Source: JAHRAH01 sp051009015
GTDB taxonomy: Bacteria > Pseudomonadota > Gammaproteobacteria > Tethybacterales > Persebacteraceae
DNA length: 7,988 nucleotides
Assembly (NCBI GenBank): GCA_051009015.1
Contig: JBPCWZ010000030.1
Location: 1 to 7,988 of the forward strand
Direction of reading: 5' to 3'
Part shown: positions 1 through 5,571 of the stretch, piece by piece
Layout: each line of letters begins with the position of its first letter
Numbering within the stretch: position 1 is the first letter of the stretch
Notes under the pieces: generated by a model
What the model saw: the letters and a program-made list of their open reading frames with translations, nothing else
Databases searched by the model: none
What the model was told of the DNA's origin: nothing
Translations under genes and position numbers: made by a program

Positions 1-299
1 AGGAGTTTGGTCATTTCGCCGCTTTCGTACATTTCGCGGATGATGTCGGCGCCGCCGACGAACTCGCCTTTGACATACAACTGCGGGACGGTGGGCCAAT
101 CGGAAAAATCCTTAATGCCCTGGCGGATGTCGTCATCGGCGAGGACATTGACGGCGCAAAAGTCGCCGACGCCGCAGCGTTTCAGCACTTCCGCCGCAAG
201 GGACGAAAAGCCGCACTGCGGAAAAGTCGGCGTGCCTTTCATGTAGAGGACGACATTGTTGTCGGCGATTTGTTTGGCGATGCGTTCTTGTGTTTCCAT
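1..299 (-). CDS. grxD: Monothiol CGFS glutaredoxin (Grx4 type), 3' end cut by window edge
   Basis: The 99 visible residues read as a class II monothiol glutaredoxin. These proteins coordinate a [2Fe-2S] cluster between a dimer and glutathione in the cytoplasm, or with a BolA partner, and deliver Fe-S clusters or signal iron status. Visible marks are Lys21 of the MKGTP stretch, the CGFS active site with Cys29, the WPTVP segment (68-72) with the cis-proline that contacts glutathione, and the GG pair at 82-83 followed by AD. Family members are about 105-115 residues, so only the C-terminal tip is missing. The ATG at 299 is chosen because the family alignment begins there and a perfect TATAAT lies six bases upstream. 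The gene diverges from surA. A bolA gene lies elsewhere in the window. Identity is very secure. Confidence 0.96.
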   Translation of the reverse strand, partial: METQERIAKQIADNNVVLYMKGTPTFPQCGFSSLAAEVLKRCGVGDFCAVNVLADDDIRQGIKDFSDWPTVPQLYVKGEFVGGADIIREMYESGEMTKL

Positions 300-311
300 C
301 GCGCCATTATA
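300..311 (-). promoter_or_regulatory. Extended -10 promoter of grxD, predicted leaderless start
   Basis: On the minus strand a perfect TATAAT occupies 311-306 and is preceded by TGA, giving the extended -10 form TGATATAAT (314-306). Six bases separate it from the ATG at 299, so transcription starting about seven bases after the box would begin at the A of the start codon. No good -35 hexamer is seen 16-18 bp upstream. The promoter is inferred from sequence only. Confidence 0.6.
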
Positions 312-347
312 TCAGCATATCGGCGCAAATGCCGCGCGCGGCGGTAT

Positions 348-353
348 TATAAT
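348..353 (+). promoter_or_regulatory. -10 box of surA, predicted leaderless start
   Basis: A perfect TATAAT lies at 348-353, again exactly six bases before the chosen start (GTG at 360). The expected transcription start coincides with that GTG. There is no Shine-Dalgarno sequence between box and start, and no convincing -35. Together with the grxD box on the other strand it forms a back-to-back pair inside 60 bp. Confidence 0.55.
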
Positions 354-359
354 TGGCAT

Positions 360-1640
360 GTGCCCGCGCGATTGTTTGTTTTTGCCGCCGTTGTTTTTTT
401 CGCCGCCGGTTTGTCGGCGCAAGAATCGCCGGTGGATTCCATTGCCGCCGTTGTCAATAATGACGCCATCACCCGCTCGGAAGTGCGGCGCGAAGCGGCT
501 TTTCTCATTCGGCAGGCGCGGCGGAGCGCCCCGGAATTGGCGGCGGATATCGGGCAGCGGCAGGCGCTGGAAGTGTTGATAGAGCGAAGATTGCAGTTGC
601 ACGAAGCCCGCCGCTTTCGCATTACCGTATCGCCCGCCGCCCTGACGGCAAGGTTGCAAGAGACGCGCGAACAAATCGGCGCGGCAAACGAAGAAGCGTT
701 TTATGCCGTCATTCGCGAAAGATGGGGTTTGTCGGCGGAAGAATATACCCGGCGTTTGCGCGAGGATTTGACGATAGAGTCATTGTTTTACCGCCGCGTG
801 TATTTGGCGGCGGAAGTCAGCCGCGCGGAAGTTGATGCGTTTTTGCAGCAAGAGAGCGGTTTGTTTATGGGCGCAAGATACCGCCTGCGGCATATTCTGG
901 TCGCGGCGAATGACGACAACCGCAGGGCAAGAGAGCGGCATGCCGAATCATTGCGCGATGACATTGTTGATGACGGCGATGATTTTGCCGCCGTCGCCGG
1001 GCGGGAGTCGGATGACAAATCTGCGGCGGACGGCGGCGATTTGGGTTTTCTGAAAGAGACCGATTTGCCGGATATTTTTATTGACGCGGCGCGCGAGATG
1101 ACCATCGGCGGCATCAGCGAAGTGCTGGAAAGCCCGCGCGGTTTTCATCTTATCAAGTTGGAAGGGCGGCAAAGCGGGCCGGGCGAAGAAACCGAACAAG
1201 TGCGCATTAGTCATCTTTTCCTGCCCGATTCGGAAGCGGAAAAAGCGCGCGATTTGCGCCGTCAGATGGACAACGGCGGAGATTTTGCCGGGTTGGTAAA
1301 GGAACACACCATAGACGAGCGAAGCGTCGAGCGGGGCGGCGATCTGGGCTGGTTTGCCAAAGACAACCTGCCGGAATATTTTGCCGCGCCGGTGGCGAAG
1401 TTGCAAGAAGGCGGCATTAGCGACCCGGTGCGCTCGCCTTTTGGCTGGCACATTCTCCTGCTGCAAAAGCGCGAAAAGCGGCAACTGGATATCGCGGCAT
1501 TGCGCGACAGGGCGGCGCGGCTGTTGCGCGAAGAGCGGGCTTTGGCAAAGCGCGACGAGTGGCTGCAAGGTTTGCGCGAGCGGGCATATATCAGCATTCG
1601 CGCGCCGGAACTTGCCCCCGAAGGCGGCGCGCCCAATTGA
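360..1640 (+). CDS. surA: Periplasmic chaperone/peptidyl-prolyl isomerase SurA
   Basis: SurA escorts unfolded outer-membrane proteins across the periplasm to the BAM complex. With the GTG start at 360 the protein has 426 residues, close to the 428 of E. coli SurA, and opens with a signal peptide (RLFVFAAVVFFAAGLSA, cleavage after Ala20). An N-terminal chaperone domain follows (starting AAVVNNDAITRSEV). Two parvulin domains come next, at about 171-270 (RLRHILV, then GGDLGF and FHLIKLEGR) and about 281-375 (VRISHLFLP, then GGDLGWF and FGWHILLLQ). A C-terminal helix rich in Arg and Glu ends the protein. An upstream in-frame ATG at 270 would add 30 basic residues that spoil the signal peptide and overlap grxD, so I rejected it. 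First gene of a surA-pdxA-rsmA operon; lptD, often upstream, is absent here. Confidence 0.95.
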   Translation: MPARLFVFAAVVFFAAGLSAQESPVDSIAAVVNNDAITRSEVRREAAFLIRQARRSAPELAADIGQRQALEVLIERRLQLHEARRFRITVSPAALTARLQETREQIGAANEEAFYAVIRERWGLSAEEYTRRLREDLTIESLFYRRVYLAAEVSRAEVDAFLQQESGLFMGARYRLRHILVAANDDNRRARERHAESLRDDIVDDGDDFAAVAGRESDDKSAADGGDLGFLKETDLPDIFIDAAREMTIGGISEVLESPRGFHLIKLEGRQSGPGEETEQVRISHLFLPDSEAEKARDLRRQMDNGGDFAGLVKEHTIDERSVERGGDLGWFAKDNLPEYFAAPVAKLQEGGISDPVRSPFGWHILLLQKREKRQLDIAALRDRAARLLREERALAKRDEWLQGLRERAYISIRAPELAPEGGAPN

Positions 1641-1650
1641 GCATCAAACA

Positions 1651-2607
1651 TTGACCGCGCTTGCCGTCACAATGGGCGAGCCGTCCGGGGTCGGTCCCGA
1701 GTTGTGCTTGCATGCGCTCAATGCCCCGATTAAAAAGCCGATGGTTGTTGTCGGCGATTATCGGTGTTTGGCGCGGCGGGCGCGCTTGCTGGATATTCCT
1801 TTTTCCGCCGCGCGCGTTGATTCGGTATCGGACATTGCTTCGGCGGGCGAAAGTTATCGGGCGGTGCTGGATTGTCCTTTGGCACAAAGCGAACAAGTCG
1901 GCAAACCTTCGCCAAAAAACGCCGCCGCTGTTTTGCGGCAGTTGCAAATCGCCGCCGATGGCTGCATGAGCGGTATCTTTTCGGCGATGACGACTGCGCC
2001 GGTGCAAAAATCTTCCATTCTTGCCGCCGGTTTTTTGTTTGTCGGGCAGACGGAATATATCGCCGCGCGCGCCAAAGTTGAAATGCCGGTAATGCTTCTT
2101 GCCGGCAGGCGTTTGCGGGTGGCATTGGCGACGACGCATTTGCCGCTTGCCGAAGTCGCCGCCGCTATTAATGCCGGGTTGATATTTGCAACACTGCAAA
2201 CATTGAATGAAGGGTTGGCAAAATGGTGCGGCATAATAAAACCGCGCATTGCCGTGATGGGATTGAACCCGCATTGCGGCGAAGACGGAATGCTCGGCAA
2301 CGAGGAAAAAAGCGCCATCATTCCGGCATTGCGGCGCGCGAGGGAATGCGGCATTAATGCCGAAGGTCCTATCGCCGCCGATGCGGTTTTTATGCGCGGC
2401 GGCGATGATTGCGTGCTGGCGATGTATCATGACCAGGGTTTGCCGGTAATTAAGTTTGACGGCGCGGACGAAACGACAAACATTACTTTGGGCTTGCCGT
2501 TTTTGCGAACTTCCCCGGCACACGGGACTGCGCTTGACATAGCGGCAACCGGCAAAGTGCGCACGGCGGGAATGCTTGCCGCATTGTCAGTTGCGGCGGC
2601 GGTTTAA
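1651..2607 (+). CDS. pdxA: 4-hydroxythreonine-4-phosphate dehydrogenase PdxA
   Basis: PdxA oxidises 4-phosphooxy-L-threonine with NAD(P)+ in the DXP-dependent route to pyridoxal phosphate. The protein is 318 residues, against 329 in E. coli. The three metal-binding histidines are present: His163 (ATTHLPL), His208 (GLNPHCGE) and His260 (AMYHDQGLPV). Substrate contacts Lys268, Asn277 (NITLGLPF) and Arg286 also match. The family's HTE substrate motif reads QTE here (Gln133), an unusual change. The TTG at 1651 is chosen because the first beta strand (LAVTMGEPSG) must be included and the next ATG (1672) lies inside it. The start falls 10 bp after the surA stop, and only a weak GAG (1639-1641) could serve as ribosome site. 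The stop overlaps the rsmA start by one base. Confidence 0.94.
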   Translation: MTALAVTMGEPSGVGPELCLHALNAPIKKPMVVVGDYRCLARRARLLDIPFSAARVDSVSDIASAGESYRAVLDCPLAQSEQVGKPSPKNAAAVLRQLQIAADGCMSGIFSAMTTAPVQKSSILAAGFLFVGQTEYIAARAKVEMPVMLLAGRRLRVALATTHLPLAEVAAAINAGLIFATLQTLNEGLAKWCGIIKPRIAVMGLNPHCGEDGMLGNEEKSAIIPALRRARECGINAEGPIAADAVFMRGGDDCVLAMYHDQGLPVIKFDGADETTNITLGLPFLRTSPAHGTALDIAATGKVRTAGMLAALSVAAAV

Positions 2608-3371
2608 TGCGGGCGAAAAAACAATTCGGGCAGCATTTTCTAACCGACGCCGAAACCATCGCCAAGATTATGACGGCGGCAAAACCGCAAGCGGGTGATA
2701 AGTTTGTTGAAATAGGACCGGGGCGCGGGGCATTGACTTCGCACATTCTGGCAAGCGGCGCGCATTTGACGGCGGTGGAAATAGATAGCGATTGTGCGGT
2801 ATTGTTGCGCCGCAAGTTTGCCGGTGCGCGGCTTTTGTCGGTTGTGGAAGATGACATTTTGCGCTGGGATTTTCCGCCCGGGCGAAAAAGATGGATAGGC
2901 AACTTGCCATACAACATATCCTCGCCGCTGCTGTTGAAACTATGCGGCGGCGCGATAACAGACGCGCATTTTATGCTGCAAAAAGAAGTGGCGATGAGAA
3001 TATGCGCCGCTGTCGGCGGGCGCGATTATGGCAGATTAACCATATCGGTGCGGGCGATTTTTGCCGCCGAAATGCTGATGGAAGTTGCGCCCGGTTGTTT
3101 TGTGCCGCCGCCGAAAGTGGATTCGGCACTGGTGCGTTTGCGCCCGCTGGAAAAGCCATTATCGCGCCCGGCCGGTTTTGACGCATTGCTGCGGGCGGCT
3201 TTTCAATCAAGGCGCAAAACACTGCGCAATGCCTTGCGGCATTTTGTTATTAATTGGCAAAGCGCGGGAATAAACCCCGATTTGCGCCCGCAAAACCTTT
3301 CGCCGCAAGATTATGCCAAACTCGCAAAACATATCGCCGCCGATGGCGGCGATATGTTAAGTTGCGATTAA
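2607..3371 (+). CDS. rsmA: 16S rRNA dimethyladenosine transferase RsmA (KsgA)
   Basis: This SAM-dependent enzyme dimethylates two adjacent adenines near the 3' end of 16S rRNA during late 30S assembly. It has 254 residues, slightly shorter than the roughly 270 usual in the family. Visible motifs are the KKQFGQHFL start, the SAM-binding VEIGPGRGALT (34-44), the acidic VEIDSD (57-62), the catalytic NLPYN (99-103), GRDYGRL, FVPPPKVDSAL, and the C-terminal SRRKTLRNAL. The ATG shares its A with the pdxA stop (TAATG), so translation is probably coupled. The last codons form a long perfect palindrome, listed separately. No apaG or apaH follows; the next gene is convergent. Confidence 0.97.
   Translation: MRAKKQFGQHFLTDAETIAKIMTAAKPQAGDKFVEIGPGRGALTSHILASGAHLTAVEIDSDCAVLLRRKFAGARLLSVVEDDILRWDFPPGRKRWIGNLPYNISSPLLLKLCGGAITDAHFMLQKEVAMRICAAVGGRDYGRLTISVRAIFAAEMLMEVAPGCFVPPPKVDSALVRLRPLEKPLSRPAGFDALLRAAFQSRRKTLRNALRHFVINWQSAGINPDLRPQNLSPQDYAKLAKHIAADGGDMLSCD
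3328..3358 (+). repeat. 14-bp perfect inverted repeat in the 3' end of rsmA
   Basis: Positions 3328-3341 and 3345-3358 are perfectly complementary around a three-base GAT loop, giving a very stable hairpin within the codons for KHIAADGGDM. It lies 11 bases before the end of the stop codon. No T run follows, so it is not a classic intrinsic terminator, though it could protect the mRNA 3' end or slow ribosomes. Confidence 0.7.
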
Positions 3372-3376
3372 GTTTG

Positions 3377-3416
3377 CCGGTTGTTGTTATTGCGGGTTTA
3401 TCCCGCCGCCGGTTTT
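3377..3416 (+). terminator. Possible terminator between convergent rsmA and parvulin genes
   Basis: A hairpin with stem GCGGG/CCCGC (3392-3396 and 3402-3406, loop TTTAT) sits in the 43-bp convergent gap. An outer CCGG pair (3377-3380 with 3409-3412) is followed directly by TTTT (3413-3416). Read on the plus strand it could terminate the surA operon. On the minus strand no T run follows, so evidence for bidirectional action is weak. The long internal loop makes the call tentative. Confidence 0.35.
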
Positions 3417-4308
3417 AACTTCCGCTTTCTTCTTCGCTTTCGGCGGAATTCTCCATCCGCTCTATCTCGGCGGCATCGGCAAGTTCCTGCAAATGCGCGG
3501 CGACTTTTTGCGCTTGCGCCTGCTGGCGCAACTGCCCGCGGATTTGGTCGTCAAGCGGCGGAATGTCGGCTTCGCGAATGTCGTCAACGCGGATAATGTG
3601 CCAGCCAAAATCGGTTTTTACCACTTCGGGGTATGTCTTGCCCTTGCCGGTTTTTTGCATCGCTTCGGCAAAAGGCGGTACCAAACTGCCCGGCGGTATC
3701 CATCCCAAAACGCCGCCGTTTTGCGCCGAACCGGGATCTTTGGAATGCGTGGTGGCAAGTTTGGCAAAGGCATCCGGCGAAGCAAGAACTTGCGCCAAAA
3801 GCGCATTCGCCTGCGCTTCGTCATCAACAAGAATATGGGCGACATTGTATTCGTTGGCATTGGCGCCTTGCGTCAGCGTTTCGTAAAGCGCAACAAGGTC
3901 GGCTTCGTCCACCGGATTAGCATCCAAAAACTTGGTAATGTAGGCGCGCCCCAAAACGGTTTGTTCTGCGATGATAATCTGCTGGCTCAACTCCTCGCGC
4001 AAACCGTTTTTTTGCGCTTGTTGCGATATCAGTTCGCTGTTGATGATATTTTCAATGATGGCAAGCCGCTGCCCCTCGGGGATATCGCCCGCCGCCGATG
4101 CGTATTGGGCAATGCGCGATTCGGGAATGCGCACGCCATTGACAACCGCAACCGCCTTTTCGCCGTTTGCGGCGGCGGTTGTTGTTGTGGCATCCGCCGC
4201 CTGGGATGGTTTGTCGCCGCCGCCGGTACTGGCGGTATCGGGCTGCTCGCCGCAACCTGCGGCGACAAGGGCAAAAGCGGCGACAATCAAAAGTGTTTTG
4301 TGTTTCAT
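3415..4308 (-). CDS. Parvulin-type peptidyl-prolyl isomerase lipoprotein
   Basis: This 297-residue envelope protein probably assists folding of exported proteins from a lipid anchor. It begins MKHKTLLIVAAFALVAAGC, a lipoprotein signal peptide with Cys19 as the modified residue and Gly at +2, which favours outer-membrane sorting. A low-complexity Thr/Ala/Gly linker (about 24-50) leads to a SurA_N-like helical region (VAVVNGVRIPESRIAQY onward). One parvulin domain follows at about 153-246 (EYNVAHILVDDE, GGVLGWIPPGSLVPPF, TDFGWHIIRVDD). The C-terminus is acidic. Cell location and fold are clear; clients are unknown. A GAAGGA ribosome site (4325-4320) lies 11 bases before the ATG. It is last in the msrB-yciB-bolA cluster but has its own promoter. 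It is a single-domain counterpart of SurA in the same window. Confidence 0.93.
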   Translation of the reverse strand: MKHKTLLIVAAFALVAAGCGEQPDTASTGGGDKPSQAADATTTTAAANGEKAVAVVNGVRIPESRIAQYASAAGDIPEGQRLAIIENIINSELISQQAQKNGLREELSQQIIIAEQTVLGRAYITKFLDANPVDEADLVALYETLTQGANANEYNVAHILVDDEAQANALLAQVLASPDAFAKLATTHSKDPGSAQNGGVLGWIPPGSLVPPFAEAMQKTGKGKTYPEVVKTDFGWHIIRVDDIREADIPPLDDQIRGQLRQQAQAQKVAAHLQELADAAEIERMENSAESEEESGS

Positions 4309-4334
4309 GGTTTTGGTTTTCCTTCGGGGCGGTA

Positions 4335-4343
4335 ATTATAGCA
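4335..4343 (-). promoter_or_regulatory. Extended -10 promoter of the parvulin lipoprotein gene
   Basis: On the minus strand TGCTATAAT (4343-4335) combines a perfect -10 box with the extended TG element. It sits right after the bolA stop. The expected start near 4328 leaves a leader of about 20 bases carrying the GAAGGA ribosome site. No -35 hexamer is recognisable, and the -35 region would lie in the end of bolA. Confidence 0.55.
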
Positions 4344-4349
4344 GATGAT

Positions 4350-4622
4350 TTATTCGCCCGGCGCTATCGCCGCTATTTGCACGGCGTGAATGCGGGCGGC
4401 GGCATAATCGCCGATGGTTTTTTGCACAAGGCGGTGGCGGGCTATCTTCGGCATTGCATCAAAAACCGCCGCGACAACTACCACCCGCAAATGCGCCCCC
4501 GCCGCCGCTTCCCTGTGCCCGATGTGCAAAGCGCTGTCGTCATGCACTTCCAAATGCAAAGGCGAAAGCGCCCGCAGTTTGTCGGCGACCAATTGCCGCG
4601 CCGGATTTGGCATATCGGTCAT
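4350..4622 (-). CDS. bolA: BolA family protein
   Basis: The 90-residue protein matches the BolA fold. It has the DDSALHIGH stretch (28-36; usual form DDSxxHxGH), then a hydrophobic strand (LRVVVVAAVFD) and the signature IARHRLVQKTIGD with its conserved His and Arg, followed by IHAVQI. BolA proteins bind CGFS glutaredoxins through a shared [2Fe-2S] cluster; some also act as DNA-binding regulators of cell shape and stress. Which role applies here cannot be told from sequence. The ATG at 4622 overlaps the yciB stop as ATGA; a second ATG nine bases on is possible. No ribosome site is evident, which fits coupled translation. Confidence 0.94.
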   Translation of the reverse strand: MTDMPNPARQLVADKLRALSPLHLEVHDDSALHIGHREAAAGAHLRVVVVAAVFDAMPKIARHRLVQKTIGDYAAARIHAVQIAAIAPGE

Positions 4623-5203
4623 TGGTTATCGCCCGCTTTGTGCAGCCAGACAAACGCCGCTATCAAAAAACAAAATGTCGCCGCCGGATAGCCGAAGGTT
4701 TTTATCAATACCCACCGGTCGGGGGACCACTGGTCGGTTGATACCAAATGCAGCACCATCAAATTAACCGTGCCAAGCAAGCCAAAAAAACCGGCAAGGG
4801 CAAAAGTCAAACGCCGCCATGCATTATCGGGCGCGGAAAAAGTAGAGCCGAGCAAAGCCCGCAAAGGGTTTTTGCCAAACTTCATTTCGGCTATCAAAAA
4901 TGCGGCGGCAAAAAGCCAATATACAACGGTGGTTTTTATCATAAGCCAGAACTCATCGCGCAACAGCAAAGATGCGCCGCCAAAAAGCAACACCATCGCC
5001 GCCACCAGCCATAACTCTTTTTCCACCGGCTTGTGCAGTATCTTCATCGCCGCAAGTTGTAGGCAAATCGCCGCCATCAATGCCGCAGTCGCCAGATAAA
5101 ACTTGCCGCCAAAATAATCCGCCGCCGCCGCCGGAAAAATATCGCCGCCGAAATAAACGGCAAAAAAAACCGCCGCCGGAAATATCCCCCCCGCCGCCTT
5201 CAT
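4619..5203 (-). CDS. yciB: Inner-membrane septation protein YciB (IspZ/IspA family)
   Basis: YciB is a polytopic inner-membrane protein linked to cell-envelope synthesis and division; its biochemical activity is unsettled. The 194-residue protein has about six hydrophobic segments (roughly 6-20, 36-53, 65-82, 88-104, 132-152, 166-188). Family landmarks are FPAAVFFAVYFGGDIF at the start, PVEKE, LLFGGASLLLRDEFW followed by IKTTVVYWLFAAAFL, and W(S/T)-containing segments near the end. It is about 13 residues longer than E. coli YciB because of an insert after the first helix (near 23-36). The ATG at 5203 overlaps the msrB stop as ATGA. Starting further upstream would put cytoplasm-like sequence before the first helix. 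Codons 4-6 contain a run of seven G, and codons 12-14 a run of eight T. Confidence 0.92.
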   Translation of the reverse strand: MKAAGGIFPAAVFFAVYFGGDIFPAAAADYFGGKFYLATAALMAAICLQLAAMKILHKPVEKELWLVAAMVLLFGGASLLLRDEFWLMIKTTVVYWLFAAAFLIAEMKFGKNPLRALLGSTFSAPDNAWRRLTFALAGFFGLLGTVNLMVLHLVSTDQWSPDRWVLIKTFGYPAATFCFLIAAFVWLHKAGDNQ

Positions 5204-5571
5204 TCGCTTTTGACAAAACGCAACGATGCGGAGTTGATGCAATAACGCAAGCCGGTCGGGCGCGGGCCATCGGCAAAAACATGCCCCAAATGCGCGCGGC
5301 AGGAAGCGCAAACAACTTCGGTGCGCGACATCCCATGCGCGTTATCCGCCACTTCACTAATGCACTTGTCATCGGCAGGGGAATGAAACGAGGGCCAGCC
5401 GGTGCCGGAATCAAACTTCGCCGCCGACGAAAACAACGGCGCATCGCAACATACGCATTGATAACCGCCGTCTTCTTTGTGCGCGTTATATTCGCCCGAA
5501 AACGGCGGCTCGGTGCCTTTGTCCTGCGTTACCCGCCGCTGCAGTTCGCTGAGATGATTCAAATCGGTCAT
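5200..5571 (-). CDS. msrB: Peptide-methionine (R)-S-oxide reductase MsrB
   Basis: MsrB reduces the R-epimer of methionine sulfoxide in oxidised proteins, normally recycled by thioredoxin. The 123-residue protein has the full set of landmarks. Structural zinc cysteines are Cys39/Cys42 and Cys88/Cys91. The SGTGWPSF loop spans 55-62, H-(3)-H is seen at 94-97 (HLGH), and the catalytic Cys111 lies in RYCINSASL. The loop has Thr57 where many homologues have a resolving Cys. Another cysteine, Cys70, might take that role. No signal peptide, so it is cytoplasmic. The ATG overlaps the aminotransferase stop, and GAGGA (5585-5581) nine bases upstream is a fair ribosome site. Confidence 0.96.
   Translation of the reverse strand: MTDLNHLSELQRRVTQDKGTEPPFSGEYNAHKEDGGYQCVCCDAPLFSSAAKFDSGTGWPSFHSPADDKCISEVADNAHGMSRTEVVCASCRAHLGHVFADGPRPTGLRYCINSASLRFVKSE

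Noticed and set aside
270..359. Upstream ATG extension of SurA from 270
   Set aside because: It adds a basic 30-residue stretch that breaks the signal peptide and overlaps the grxD start; GTG at 360 gives a normal-length protein.
480..488. AAGTGCGGC, resembling the Haemophilus uptake sequence AAGTGCGGT
   Set aside because: One mismatch, inside coding sequence and not repeated; no neisserial GCCGTCTGAA uptake sequence was seen either.
1354..1650. Long N-terminal extension of the PdxA reading frame inside surA
   Set aside because: It is an out-of-frame shadow of the SurA C-terminal coding sequence and has no PdxA similarity; the enzyme begins near 1651.
5204..5311. A start for yciB 36 codons upstream
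   Set aside because: That stretch is antiphase reading of the msrB end, whereas the ATG at 5203 overlaps the msrB stop and starts at the family's usual N-terminus.
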